A stretch of DNA of 64,000 nucleotides, taken from the NCBI RefSeq assembly GCF_021654455.1, contig NZ_AP024276.1, forward strand, positions 1,426,001 to 1,490,000. Reading direction: 5' to 3'. The DNA is from Streptococcus parasuis. Lineage in GTDB: Bacteria; Bacillota; Bacilli; Lactobacillales; Streptococcaceae. Shown here in pieces: positions 1 to 8,774 of the stretch. Made by a program: the position numbers and the translations under genes. The notes below the pieces were generated by a model. That model was not told where the DNA came from, made no database searches, and saw only the letters and a program-made list of their open reading frames with translations. Within the stretch, counting starts at the first letter, position 1. Every line of letters starts with the position of its first letter.

Positions 1-361
1 CTTTTTTTACTTCCAGCAATGAATTTTCAATTAACCGTGCTAAATAGGGAGCGATATAAACTACTAACGGAACAATTGCTGCTCTCGTTCCAATTCTTGT
101 CCCAACAATCAATTTTGTGACTGGTGAGATAAAAATTAGCAAGATTACAAATGGTAGAGAGCGAAAAATATTTACTAAATTACTAACTATAGTGAATACT
201 ATTCGATTTTCTTTTAGACCTCCTGGTCTAGTAGTAACTAAAAGCAATGCAATGGGGATTCCTATTATTAAACCAAATAAAAGTGATAGGCTTAGCATAT
301 ATATCGTTTGAACACCTGATTCTGCTAATCTTTCTAACTTAATTCCCAATAGTTTCTCCAC
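1..361 (-). CDS. MetI-like ABC transporter permease, N-terminal part
   Basis: About 120 codons are visible before the window edge. The start is a GTG at 361-359, directly after the metN stop codon, so the two are translationally coupled. The protein begins with a short polar stretch and a membrane segment (around residues 20-45), then has the conserved MetI-family segment FRSLPFVILLIF and a second hydrophobic stretch leading into IAPYLARLIENSLLEV, the usual coupling-loop region. By family it is the channel subunit of a methionine or related amino-acid importer. The rest of the gene, and any MetQ lipoprotein, lies outside the window. Confidence 0.85.
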   Translation of the reverse strand, partial: MEKLLGIKLERLAESGVQTIYMLSLSLLFGLIIGIPIALLLVTTRPGGLKENRIVFTIVSNLVNIFRSLPFVILLIFISPVTKLIVGTRIGTRAAIVPLVVYIAPYLARLIENSLLEVKK

Positions 362-1378
362 CTATAATTCACCCAACCTTTCTATTGATACATTTTGTTC
401 TATTAGGTATTCTTCAATTGCTGAGAAGTTGAAGTAATCTCCCTCTATTTTAACGATTAATATCCCTAATAAATCGTTTCTTAATTCACTAATGGATGCC
501 GCTAGAATGCTAATTTTGATATTAAAGACTAGTGCTAATGAATGTAGAATTCCATCTCCAGCATGTCTTCCTACGAATATGAGTTTAGCAACGGTATCAG
601 TAGGTAATAATTGCTCACTAATTATTCTCGGAACTCTGTTGCTCACAACAGTTTCTACAAATCGTTTCGTTATTTCTTGTTGCGGGTTTTTAAAAATTTC
701 CAGAGTATCTCCTTGTTCAACAATTTTTCCAGCTTCCATTATTGTAATTTGATCACAAATTTTTCTAATCACATCCATTTCATGAGTAATTAATAATATT
801 GTAACCCCGAATTGTTCATTTACTTTCACTAATAAGTCTAATATTGCATCTGTTGTATGTGGATCTAAAGCGCTAGTTGCCTCATCACACAAAAGGATTT
901 CTGGATTTGTAGCTAGTGCTCGCGCAATACCAATTCGCTGTTTTTGACCTCCTGAGAGCTGAGAGACTTTCACATTCGCCTTTTCTCTCAAACCAACGAA
1001 ATCAAGTAGGGTGTTGACCCGATCTTCTTGATCTTTTTTAGAAACTTTAGTAAGAATAAGTGGTAAAGCAATATTTTGAAACACAGTTTGACTTTCCAAT
1101 AAATTAAACTGCTGAAATACCATACCAATATTTTTTCGAAGAGCATTTAATTCATTCTCAGGTAACTGTGTTAGGATTTTTCCTTGAACTTCAACTTCTC
1201 CCTTATCAGGTTTTTCCAAACCATTTACTAATCGTAATAAGGTTGATTTCCCGGCACCAGAATAGCCAATTACACCATAAATGCTCCCTTTTTTCACATG
1301 TAATGAGACATCTTGTAAAGCTGAAATCACTCTTCCGTTAACAAAATATGATTTTGAGACCTGTTCAATCTTAATCAT
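362..1378 (-). CDS. metN: MetN-type ABC transporter ATP-binding protein
   Basis: This 338-residue ATPase energises the adjacent MetI-like permease. Walker A (GYSGAGKS) is at about residues 38-45, the signature LSGGQKQR near 142, and the Walker B/D-loop LLCDEATSALDP follows. The last 80 or so residues form the regulatory NIL (ACT-like) domain typical of MetN, which binds the transported amino acid for trans-inhibition. Full length for the family. Its start overlaps the end of the upstream amidohydrolase by 8 bases, and AGGAGAAAAGG precedes the ATG. The operon order amidohydrolase-metN-metI suggests the imported substrate may be an N-acylated or otherwise conjugated sulfur amino acid; that is inference. 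Confidence 0.92.
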   Translation of the reverse strand: MIKIEQVSKSYFVNGRVISALQDVSLHVKKGSIYGVIGYSGAGKSTLLRLVNGLEKPDKGEVEVQGKILTQLPENELNALRKNIGMVFQQFNLLESQTVFQNIALPLILTKVSKKDQEDRVNTLLDFVGLREKANVKVSQLSGGQKQRIGIARALATNPEILLCDEATSALDPHTTDAILDLLVKVNEQFGVTILLITHEMDVIRKICDQITIMEAGKIVEQGDTLEIFKNPQQEITKRFVETVVSNRVPRIISEQLLPTDTVAKLIFVGRHAGDGILHSLALVFNIKISILAASISELRNDLLGILIVKIEGDYFNFSAIEEYLIEQNVSIERLGEL

Positions 1379-2519
1379 CCTTTTCTCCTCTCAAAATCTT
1401 TAATGTTTGTAAAGCAAGTTGAGTGTAAATCTCTGAGGCTTTTGAGAGCGGTTCAGGTGAAACTTGAAACTTTGGATGATGATTTGGGTAGGTTATCCCT
1501 GTTCCAATCTGCCAATAAACACCTGGAATTTTCTCTTGATAAAAAGCAAAGTCCTCACCTCCAAGATTCTGCTTTGGCACTTCTACATTCAATCCTGCTT
1601 GTTTAGCAATTTCACTGATTACTTCAACCCATTTAGGATGATTTCGTGTGGCAGGTGGACCTTTTATCCAATCAATCGAATAGTCAACATTGTATGCCAT
1701 AGCAATATGGCTAACAATATCATAAAACCGTTGTTTAAAAAGTTTTCGTTCGCTTGCTTTAAGAGTACGAATTGTTCCCTCAACTGTGGCGCGTTCAGGT
1801 ATAACATTCCAAGTACTTCCAGCTTGAACATGAGTAAGACTCAATAAACTAGATTGAAAAGGATCACTATTTCGACTAACAATTGTTTGTAGTGACTGAA
1901 TTAATGCACCTACAGCTACAATTGGGTCCTTACTAAGTTCTGGTTTTGCAGCATGTGATCCTATCCCTTTCAGATGTATTTTAAAACGATCTACTGCACC
2001 TGTCATTTCACCTTCTCGGACCGACACTGTACCAATTGGAAATTCTCCTGTTACATGGATACCATGAATCACTTCCACATCGTCTAGTACACCGGTCTCA
2101 ATGATTTTAAGTGCCCCAATAGATGACTCTTCTGCAGGTTGAAAAACCAACTTAACAGTTCCTGAAAAAGTTGAACGATTTTGATGTAATAAAATCGCTA
2201 CTCCAATTAAGGTAGTTGTGTGAAAATCATGTCCACAAGCATGCATCACACCTTCTCTTTCTGATTTCCATTCTAATTCAGTTTCTTCATGGACAGGTAA
2301 TGCATCAATATCCGCTCGTAAAGCTATAGTAGGTCCTGCTCCTTTAGACCCCTGAATTGATGCAACCAATCCTGTTTCTAATGGAAGGTTTATAATGTCT
2401 ATTCCGTATTTTTCTAATAATTCACGAATCCTTTCAGTGGTTTCAAATTCCTGATATGATAATTCTGGATGTTGATGAAACCATTTAAACAATTGTTCAA
2501 GTTCCTTTTGAATTTCCAT
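1371..2519 (-). CDS. M20-family amidohydrolase (N-acyl-amino-acid / hippurate hydrolase type)
   Basis: This 382-residue cytoplasmic metallohydrolase belongs to the M20D group (YxeP/HipO-like). Metal and catalytic motifs are visible: RADIDALPVHE, MHACGHDFHT and QPAEE, with a C-terminal GGEDFAF. The start chosen is the ATG at 2519 because AGGAGG lies 7 bases upstream; an upstream in-frame start would bury that ribosome site. These enzymes remove acyl groups from N-acetyl or N-benzoyl amino acids. It leads an operon with metN and metI, so it probably processes what the importer brings in. The upstream region carries a hairpin and a palindrome over the -10 box. Confidence 0.88.
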   Translation of the reverse strand: MEIQKELEQLFKWFHQHPELSYQEFETTERIRELLEKYGIDIINLPLETGLVASIQGSKGAGPTIALRADIDALPVHEETELEWKSEREGVMHACGHDFHTTTLIGVAILLHQNRSTFSGTVKLVFQPAEESSIGALKIIETGVLDDVEVIHGIHVTGEFPIGTVSVREGEMTGAVDRFKIHLKGIGSHAAKPELSKDPIVAVGALIQSLQTIVSRNSDPFQSSLLSLTHVQAGSTWNVIPERATVEGTIRTLKASERKLFKQRFYDIVSHIAMAYNVDYSIDWIKGPPATRNHPKWVEVISEIAKQAGLNVEVPKQNLGGEDFAFYQEKIPGVYWQIGTGITYPNHHPKFQVSPEPLSKASEIYTQLALQTLKILRGEKDD

Positions 2520-2536
2520 GCATAATCCTCCTAGTT

Positions 2537-2572
2537 CCAACTATTTACACTAAAATAGTGCCTGTTAGTTGG
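2537..2572 (-). promoter_or_regulatory. Nested hairpin in the leader of the amidohydrolase-metNI operon
   Basis: Arms CCAACTA (2537-2543) and TAGTTGG (2566-2572) enclose an inner CACTA/TAGTG pair (2548-2552 and 2556-2560). It sits between the predicted promoter and the ribosome site. It has no U-tract, so it is an operator or an mRNA structure rather than a terminator. The regulator is not identified. Confidence 0.5.
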
Positions 2573-2573
2573 T

Positions 2574-2607
2574 ACAAATATTATCACATATTTGTATCTA
2601 GAACCAA
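2574..2607 (-). promoter_or_regulatory. Promoter with palindromic operator for amidohydrolase-metNI
   Basis: On the minus strand, -35 TTGGTT (2607-2602) and -10 GATAAT (2585-2580) are 16 bases apart. The -10 lies inside a perfect palindrome, ACAAATAT-6-ATATTTGT (2574-2595), a good position for a repressor. It does not resemble the MtaR/CmbR-type sites I know for streptococcal methionine genes. Confidence 0.5.
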
Positions 2608-2715
2608 TACATATTATTTATTACGGCGATAGAATATTTTTATAGCAAATACTTTAATGTGCTCTAAAATAGATATAAATATACTCAAATAGATGAAACG
2701 TCTAATCTTTCTATG

Positions 2716-2752
2716 AAAAAACACCTCGTATTTTTCAACACGAGATGTTTTA
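2716..2752 (-). terminator. Terminator after the arc-linked dipeptidase
   Basis: Arms AAAACA(T/C)CTCGT and ACGAG(G/A)TGTTTT pair around an A+T-rich loop. On the minus strand the hairpin runs into a T-tract. It closes the arginine deiminase operon just after the dipeptidase stop codon. Confidence 0.75.
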
Positions 2753-2756
2753 CAGT

Positions 2757-4106
2757 TTATTGCATTTCTCCAGCTAAGCGATAGACTGCTTCTGCGTAGA
2801 TATCCATCGTTTTTTCTAAATCCTTCAACGGCATCCTTTCATTTTCCTGATGCTCGGTTTGCTCCGTATCTGGGAAACAGGCTCCGAAGGCCACACAGTT
2901 TTTCATGGTTCGAGCAAAGGTTGCACCACCTGATGAGATAGGCTGACTAAGAGTATCACCCGTTTTTTCTTGGTAGACTGCCATTAAGGTCTGAACCAAT
3001 TCACTGTCCAAAGGGACATATAAAGCTGGTAAGTAGTCAAATTCTTGATAGTCTAAACCAAAAGTTGCTGCCTTTTCACTCAAGATATGCACCAAATGTT
3101 CCTTATTCGCAAGTACAGGAATCCGCATATCAATCCGAATTTCAGATTTTTTAGGCTGAATCGTGAGACCCGCAATATTGAAACTAAGGGTTCCAGAAGG
3201 TTCATCCGTGACATCGTCAAATAATCTGAAACCTGTTGCATCTTCCCCTACTGCATTGGCAATGAAATCAATAGCAGGATGGCCAACAAATTTTTGGAGC
3301 GCAATGGCCAATCGAACGATCGCATTGATTCCCTCTGCAGCATCCTTGGCATGTTTTGAAATGCCTAAAACAATCACTCGATCATCATCTATTTCATAAT
3401 CGAATCCTAATTGATCCAATTCAGCAACCAAACTGGCCAACAAATGCCCTGAATAACTAGCCTTTGCAGGCACAACATTATAAGCTGTTCCAGCCTCCAT
3501 CGTTAAAATACGGTCTCCAGGACCAACAAGTTTTGCTTGTAACAGACCTTTTTCTGCATAGGTCAAGGGGAAAGAAGAATCTGGTGCAAATCCCATCGTC
3601 GCAACTTCTTCTAGTTGATTGTACCGATTCATACACCGCCATAAGGTTTCTTCGTCTGTTCCAAAGATAAACCGAATACGTTTGGTAAACGTAACACCAG
3701 CATCCATTAAGGCCTTGACCGCAAATAAAGCTGCCATGGAAGGACCCTTATCATCTTGAACCCCTCGGCCAACCAAATGGTCATTTTTTATGGTTGCTTC
3801 AAAAGGGGGAGTTTCCCAATTCGAGAGGTCCCCAGCTGGAACGACATCTAAATGACATAGAATTGCCAACAATTCATCCCCTTGACCGATTTGGGCATAA
3901 CCATAATACCCTTCCGGATCGAGATAAGTTGAAAAACCCAGTTTTTCAGCCATGGACAGCGTGTATTCTAAGACATCTTGAATAGCTTGTCCAAAAGGAG
4001 TACTGGTCTGATGTTCTTGCAACACAGAGGGAAAGGCGACTAATGCTTGAATAGCCGACACACAAGCCTGCTTGTGCTCCTCAGTAATAAATGAATGTTC
4101 CTTCAT
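2757..4106 (-). CDS. M20-family dipeptidase (Sapep/PepV type)
   Basis: This 449-residue zinc dipeptidase has the M20 motifs CHLDVVPAGD, GVQDDKGPSMAAL and GTDEETLW in its first 170 residues. A lid domain follows, then a C-terminal SSGGATFARTM segment with the last metal ligand region. The ATG at 4106 is preceded by AAAGGAGAG; the longer frame upstream of it lacks a ribosome site. It follows arcD by about 50 bases and ends the operon. In S. suis a gene in this position has been called arcT and annotated as an Xaa-His dipeptidase. It probably supplies arginine or other amino acids from peptides to the deiminase pathway (inference). Confidence 0.85.
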   Translation of the reverse strand: MKEHSFITEEHKQACVSAIQALVAFPSVLQEHQTSTPFGQAIQDVLEYTLSMAEKLGFSTYLDPEGYYGYAQIGQGDELLAILCHLDVVPAGDLSNWETPPFEATIKNDHLVGRGVQDDKGPSMAALFAVKALMDAGVTFTKRIRFIFGTDEETLWRCMNRYNQLEEVATMGFAPDSSFPLTYAEKGLLQAKLVGPGDRILTMEAGTAYNVVPAKASYSGHLLASLVAELDQLGFDYEIDDDRVIVLGISKHAKDAAEGINAIVRLAIALQKFVGHPAIDFIANAVGEDATGFRLFDDVTDEPSGTLSFNIAGLTIQPKKSEIRIDMRIPVLANKEHLVHILSEKAATFGLDYQEFDYLPALYVPLDSELVQTLMAVYQEKTGDTLSQPISSGGATFARTMKNCVAFGACFPDTEQTEHQENERMPLKDLEKTMDIYAEAVYRLAGEMQ

Positions 4107-4157
4107 TGTCTCTCCTTTCATACACAATTTATGGATCGGAGTAAGACCTACCATTTT

Positions 4158-5660
4158 TTAAAAGAATGTTGCAATCACAAGAATGATGATGGATGCAACA
4201 ATAATGGCTGCAATCAATTTTCCAACGAATTTATACCAAGTAGCAATATCCACGCGACCAAGTGCCAATGCTCCCATAACAATACCAGAGGTTGGAGCAA
4301 CTAAATTCAATACACCAGAAGCTGCTTGGAAAGCAGTGATAATCAAATGTGCAGGTACATTTACAAACTCACCCAATGGAGCCATGATACCCATAGAAGC
4401 ACCTGCCAAGCCAGATGTGGATGGAATTAAGAAGGACATTGGAAGGTAGAATAGATAGGTCAAGACGATAAAGACTTGAGAAGAGAGTCCTTGGAGTCCC
4501 ACTTCGCCCCAGTGTAGAATAGTTGCAGTAATCATACCATCATTCATAATCACTTGGATTCCACGCGCAACAGCACAAATCAAGGCAACACTGAGAAGAT
4601 CCGCAGCCCCATTCATAAAGGCCTTCACCAATCGTTCTTCACCCATACCATAAACGACACCTATCAATACACCTGAAGTAGCAAAGAGCATAGCACCTTC
4701 AGGGAAATACCACAAACCAAATGGATAGGTTGTAATACCAACAATTTGCCCTAGAACTGGGATTGAAATCAACCATTCTTTAATATCTGTAAAGAGTGTT
4801 ACCCCTAAATCTTCCCATGGAATGAAACTCAAAATCATAAAGACAAAAGTAAGGAAGAAGAGAATCAAAACACGTTTTTGTGCAGGAGTTAAGGTATCAT
4901 TAACAGCCCGATCAGCAGTCACGTTGAAATGTTCCATATCTTCTGCCCTTTGTTTATAAACCAAGGATTTAGTTGGATCTTTCTTCACTTTTTCAGCATA
5001 ATTGGCAACAAAGGCCATTCCCAAACCAAGGATAACAATAAAGAAAACAATCCGCCAAATCATACCATCGGCAATGGATACCCCAGCTGTTGCGGAAGCC
5101 ACACCAGTCGCAAATGGATTGACAGTTGAGGCTAAACAACCAATTTGAGAACCTAGCAGGATAATGGCAACCCCAGTAATACTATCGTACCCAACTGCCA
5201 TCATGACAGGAATAATCAGCGGGAAGAAAGCCATTGTTTCTTCACCCATGCCATAGGTGGAACCACCTAAGCCAAAGAGAAACATAAGGACATAAATCAA
5301 CCATTTTTCACGGCCCTTGAAGCGTTTCACGATGGATGCAATCCCAACGTCTAATGCACCTGTCTCATTCACAACTCCAAGAAAGGCACCAACCATCAAG
5401 ATAAAGAAGGAAACATCAATGGCTGCAGATGTTGCACCGTGCCCTAGCATTGCCCGCACAGGAGCCATCAATACGTCCCAAATCCCTTGGGGATTTTGAT
5501 CCACTGCTTCATAGGTTCCTGTAATAAAATTACCGCCATCATCCACTTGATATTGGCCGGCAGGAATAATCCAAGTCATCACAGCCATAATGGCAATGAT
5601 GATCATGAGGACAGTATATGAAGAAGGCATCTTAAAGCCTTTTTTTACTTTTTCACTCAT
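4158..5660 (-). CDS. arcD: Arginine-ornithine antiporter, YfcC family
   Basis: This 500-residue polytopic membrane protein has about 12 hydrophobic segments. The conserved YfcC-family stretch LIPSTSGLAGASMGIMAPLG is near residue 425, and a charged cytoplasmic loop (KKDPTKSLVYKQRAEDME) is in the middle. The family belongs to the ion transporter superfamily, and the S. suis member in this operon has been shown to exchange arginine for ornithine. Start: GGGAGG lies 8 bases before the ATG. It is separated from arcC by an unusually long 570-base gap that holds its own promoter, so it may be transcribed separately from arcABC. Confidence 0.9.
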   Translation of the reverse strand: MSEKVKKGFKMPSSYTVLMIIIAIMAVMTWIIPAGQYQVDDGGNFITGTYEAVDQNPQGIWDVLMAPVRAMLGHGATSAAIDVSFFILMVGAFLGVVNETGALDVGIASIVKRFKGREKWLIYVLMFLFGLGGSTYGMGEETMAFFPLIIPVMMAVGYDSITGVAIILLGSQIGCLASTVNPFATGVASATAGVSIADGMIWRIVFFIVILGLGMAFVANYAEKVKKDPTKSLVYKQRAEDMEHFNVTADRAVNDTLTPAQKRVLILFFLTFVFMILSFIPWEDLGVTLFTDIKEWLISIPVLGQIVGITTYPFGLWYFPEGAMLFATSGVLIGVVYGMGEERLVKAFMNGAADLLSVALICAVARGIQVIMNDGMITATILHWGEVGLQGLSSQVFIVLTYLFYLPMSFLIPSTSGLAGASMGIMAPLGEFVNVPAHLIITAFQAASGVLNLVAPTSGIVMGALALGRVDIATWYKFVGKLIAAIIVASIIILVIATFF

Positions 5661-5686
5661 TGTAAAAACCTCCCATAATATTTTTC

Positions 5687-5715
5687 AATGTATGGATACA
5701 TAAAATGAATGTCAA
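5687..5715 (-). promoter_or_regulatory. Promoter of arcD with overlapping palindrome
   Basis: On the minus strand, a consensus -35 TTGACA (5715-5710) is followed after 17 bases by TACATT (5692-5687). A perfect palindrome ATGTAT-GG-ATACAT (5688-5701) covers the -10 region, which suggests repressor control of arcD independent of the arcA promoter. Confidence 0.6.
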
Positions 5716-6230
5716 ACGGATACAAAACTCTACTAGATACCATACGAACAGCTCTGGAAAAAATTATGAAACTATTCATACATGTTTCAAAAACACACTC
5801 CAGAATAACCAGTCTTCAATCTTGTCTTCTAGTTTGCATTTCGTACTCACTCAAAAAAATTAGGAAATCTTTTAATACCCAAAATCGTAGGGATAAGATT
5901 GGTTTTAGTAGTTACAGTTCCCTTCACCAGTCTGTTTCTAGTGACGGTCAAAAGTTGGGAAACTACTGACCAATGCAAGTAAATTCATGAAGTACAGTTA
6001 AAGCAAGTTTAAGATAGATAACATGTCGGTATTTCCAGTAGAATCATCAACTCAAGTATCCACCTACACACAATTGAAAGGTCCTTATGATTGGAAGGCA
6101 GGCTGGATGAGTGTTCGTCATCCTCAGTTACTCATAGGTAGATACTGATGAGGAATAAGCTAAAATGGAAGGAGAGTAAGAACTGAAAGAAATACTCTCC
6201 TGTCCTTGAATAGCAATCTGTTTGCTATTA
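5716..6230. other. arcC-arcD intergenic region
   Basis: About 515 bases without a convincing gene; an 86-codon plus-strand frame (5709-5969) has no ribosome site and no recognisable protein character. At the arcC end there are two hairpins. One has 9-bp arms at 6170-6178 and 6193-6201 (AGGAGAGTA/TACTCTCCT). The other has arms AATAGCAA/TTGCTATT at 6209-6216 and 6222-6229, directly after the arcC stop. Neither has a good U-tract, so they may be partial terminators or RNA-stability elements. Confidence 0.5.
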
Positions 6231-7178
6231 TCAATGTTTTGTAATGGTTGTGCCACTATGCGACTCAATCAATGCTCCTAAATTTTCTAACGAGGTAATC
6301 ACAGCCTTGGAGTTTGGCTTATGATTGACAAAAGCAATAGCTGCTTCTACTTTTGGTAACATGGAGCCAGGCGCAAATTCATTTTGACGAATATACTCTT
6401 CAAGCTCCGCAACAGTTACCTTTTCCAATTTCCTTTGATCTGGCTTGTTAAAACGAACATAGACATAATCCACACCCGTTAAGATAATAAAGACATCTGC
6501 ATCGACTAATTCAGCAAGACATTGAGATGCAAAATCCTTATCAATGACAGCCTCGACGCCCACAAGGGTTCCATCTTCTTCTTGGATAACAGGTACACCA
6601 CCTCCACCTGCTGCGACAACAATCTCCCCTGCATTTAGTAGAGTACGGATTGTGCCAATCTCTTTAATACCAATTGGCTTTGGAGAAGCCACTACTTTGC
6701 GCCAGCCCCGTCCAGCATCTTCTTTGAAAGTTGCACCAGTCTTTTGACTTTCCAACTCTGCTTCTTCTTTGGTATAGAATGGACCAATGGGTTTTGATAA
6801 GTTTTCAAATGCAGGATCATTTTTATCTACAATTACTTGTGTGACAACAGAGACAACACCTTTATCAATACCTTCTTTGGCTAATTCATTTTCAAGAGCA
6901 TTTTGTAACCAGAAACCGATTGATCCTTCGGTCATAGCGACCAAACTGTCTAATGGGAAGGCTGGATTTTTTTCAGAGTTAGCTGCTAAGTTTTGCAATA
7001 ATAAATTCCCAACTTGCGGACCATTACCATGAGTGATAATCAAATCATCCCCATTTTTGATCAGTTTGACAAGGTGCTTAGCAGTCTGTACCAGAGCAGC
7101 TTTTTGGGCTTTGGCTGATGGATCTGACGTTAAGATGGCATTTCCTCCCAAAGCAACAACAATTTTACGATGAGTCAT
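6231..7178 (-). CDS. arcC: Carbamate kinase
   Basis: This 315-residue enzyme makes the last step of the arginine deiminase pathway: carbamoyl phosphate plus ADP gives ATP, CO2 and ammonia. Family motifs are the N-terminal [10 protein letters not shown], the [11 protein letters not shown] loop, AAGGGGVPV near residue 190, and the C-terminal [14 protein letters not shown]. Length is normal. A ribosome site (GGAGGGAAGAG) precedes the ATG at 7178. It lies 118 bases downstream of arcB with a hairpin in the gap. Confidence 0.97.
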   Translation of the reverse strand: MTHRKIVVALGGNAILTSDPSAKAQKAALVQTAKHLVKLIKNGDDLIITHGNGPQVGNLLLQNLAANSEKNPAFPLDSLVAMTEGSIGFWLQNALENELAKEGIDKGVVSVVTQVIVDKNDPAFENLSKPIGPFYTKEEAELESQKTGATFKEDAGRGWRKVVASPKPIGIKEIGTIRTLLNAGEIVVAAGGGGVPVIQEEDGTLVGVEAVIDKDFASQCLAELVDADVFIILTGVDYVYVRFNKPDQRKLEKVTVAELEEYIRQNEFAPGSMLPKVEAAIAFVNHKPNSKAVITSLENLGALIESHSGTTITKH

Positions 7179-7235
7179 ATTGATTCTCTTCCCTCCTTTC
7201 TATAAAGAAATCGCTTACATTTCTGATTTTCAAAC

Positions 7236-7268
7236 TGGGGACAGGGTCAAAATTGAATCCGGTCCCCA
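7236..7268 (-). promoter_or_regulatory. Hairpin between arcB and arcC
   Basis: Perfect arms TGGGGAC and GTCCCCA (7236-7242 and 7262-7268), with further pairing inside. No U-tract follows on the minus strand. It most likely marks an mRNA processing or stabilising structure that sets the ratio of arcB to arcC. Confidence 0.45.
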
Positions 7269-7296
7269 AACATGATGACTTCACTGACCATTTAAG

Positions 7297-8310
7297 CTAC
7301 ACACGTGGTACAAATGGATCCCCTAAAGTAGCTGCCATCACTGCTTTAATGGTATGCATGCGATTTTCAGCTTGGTCAAAATGGCGAGCATATTTGCTAC
7401 GGAATACTTCATCCGTTACTTCCATTTCTTCTACACCAAATTTTTCAGCAACATCTTTACCATATACAGTATTAGTATCATGGAAGGCTGGCAAGCAGTG
7501 CAAGAAAATCAGATTCTCATTTTCTGCTTTTTTCACCAAATCCATGTTTACTTGATATGGTTTTAATAATTTCACACGTTCTTCAAATTTAGATTCTTCA
7601 CCCATTGATACCCAAACGTCTGTATAGAGGACATCTGCGCCTTTAACAGCCTCGTCAGCATTGTCCGTAATCAACACACGCGCACCAGATTCTTTAGCAA
7701 ATCCTTCTGCAAGGGCTACCACTGTTTCGTCTGGGAAGAGTTCTTTTGGTGAGAAGATGTGCACATTGACACCAAGAATAGCCCCTGTTACCAAGAGGGA
7801 ATTCGCCACATTGTTGCGTCCGTCACCACAATAAACCAAGGTCAATCCTTCTAACTTGCCAAAGTTTTCTTTCACAGTCAGATAATCAGCCAACATTTGA
7901 GTCGGGTGCCATGCATCTGTCAGACCATTCCATACAGGAACACCTGAAAATTCGGCCAATTCTTCCACCATCTTTTGACTGAAACCACGAAATTCAATCC
8001 CATCGAACATGCGTCCCAAAACTTTAGCAGTATCTTCTGTGGATTCTTTTTTACCAAGCTGGATATCATTTGCACCTAGATATTCAGGGTGTGCACCCAA
8101 GTCAATCGCCGCAACAGTAAATGCAGCACGCGTACGAGTGGATGTTTTTTCAAATAAAAGGGCAATATTTTTACCTTCTAAATAGCGATGAGGGATATTG
8201 CGCTTTTTCAAATCCTTTAAGTGAGCTGCAAAATCAATCAACCATTCTAATTCAGCGCGAGTGAAATCTTTTTCCGCTAAAAAATGTCTGCCTTTAAAAA
8301 TGTTTGTCAT
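7297..8310 (-). CDS. arcB: Ornithine carbamoyltransferase, catabolic
   Basis: This 337-residue enzyme splits citrulline with phosphate into ornithine and carbamoyl phosphate in the deiminase pathway. Visible motifs are the carbamoyl-phosphate loop [10 protein letters not shown] near residue 57, the [11 protein letters not shown] segment, DVWVSMGEE, and the ornithine-binding HCLPAFHD. The ATG at 8310 follows AGAGGAGAAGG; an earlier in-frame start would overlap the GNAT gene and lacks support. It sits 17 bases after the GNAT gene in the arc operon. Confidence 0.97.
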   Translation of the reverse strand: MTNIFKGRHFLAEKDFTRAELEWLIDFAAHLKDLKKRNIPHRYLEGKNIALLFEKTSTRTRAAFTVAAIDLGAHPEYLGANDIQLGKKESTEDTAKVLGRMFDGIEFRGFSQKMVEELAEFSGVPVWNGLTDAWHPTQMLADYLTVKENFGKLEGLTLVYCGDGRNNVANSLLVTGAILGVNVHIFSPKELFPDETVVALAEGFAKESGARVLITDNADEAVKGADVLYTDVWVSMGEESKFEERVKLLKPYQVNMDLVKKAENENLIFLHCLPAFHDTNTVYGKDVAEKFGVEEMEVTDEVFRSKYARHFDQAENRMHTIKAVMAATLGDPFVPRV

Positions 8311-8327
8311 TATCCTTCTCCTCTTTT

Positions 8328-8774
8328 TTAAATTAAATTTTTGGTCAGAGTCTGACACCATTCACCATCTTCTAAATAGATTTCGGAAGTTGGCTGATAC
8401 CCCAGCATCTCATAAAATGTTTTAGCTGTCAACTCAGAATGTATATTTATACATAAAACATTCGTGTTTTTAGCATATTCTTCCAATTTTTGGATAATTT
8501 CCCGAGCATATCCCTTCCCACGGTGTGGGGCCAGGGTAGCAATCCGAGTCAATCTTGCAGTTCCAAATTCTGTTGGTAAGAAACGGCCGGTAGAAACTGG
8601 CTCGCCATGAACGAGTAGATTGGCATAGACGCGTCCAACTTCGTCATATTGATCAAACTCATCTTCCCGTGCAATGGATTTTTCCATTACAAAGACACGA
8701 TATCTTACGTACATAGAACATGCACGATGCCAAGGCTCACTTCCGATAACCAGTTCAACATCTGGTTCATTCAT
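8328..8774 (-). CDS. GNAT-family N-acetyltransferase inside the arc operon
   Basis: This 148-residue protein has the acetyl-CoA binding motif of the GNAT fold: [19 protein letters not shown] near residue 90, followed by the C-terminal strand/helix region with FYEMLGYQP. Its ATG follows the arcA stop codon with no spacer, so it is translationally coupled to arcA. A GNAT gene between arcA and arcB is known in S. suis and a few relatives. Its substrate is unknown; an amino acid or polyamine of the arginine pathway is a guess from position only. Confidence 0.85.
   Translation of the reverse strand: MNEPDVELVIGSEPWHRACSMYVRYRVFVMEKSIAREDEFDQYDEVGRVYANLLVHGEPVSTGRFLPTEFGTARLTRIATLAPHRGKGYAREIIQKLEEYAKNTNVLCINIHSELTAKTFYEMLGYQPTSEIYLEDGEWCQTLTKNLI

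Noticed and set aside
117..311. 64-codon plus-strand frame at the left edge
   Set aside because: It lies antisense to the MetI-like permease, which shows clear family sequence on the minus strand; no ribosome site.
2537..2607. T-box or S-box riboswitch upstream of metNI
   Set aside because: The leader is too short (under 60 bases) and lacks the conserved T-box or SAM-riboswitch sequences.
5709..5969. 86-codon plus-strand frame in the arcC-arcD gap
   Set aside because: No ribosome site, no protein-like composition, and it overlaps the arcD promoter.
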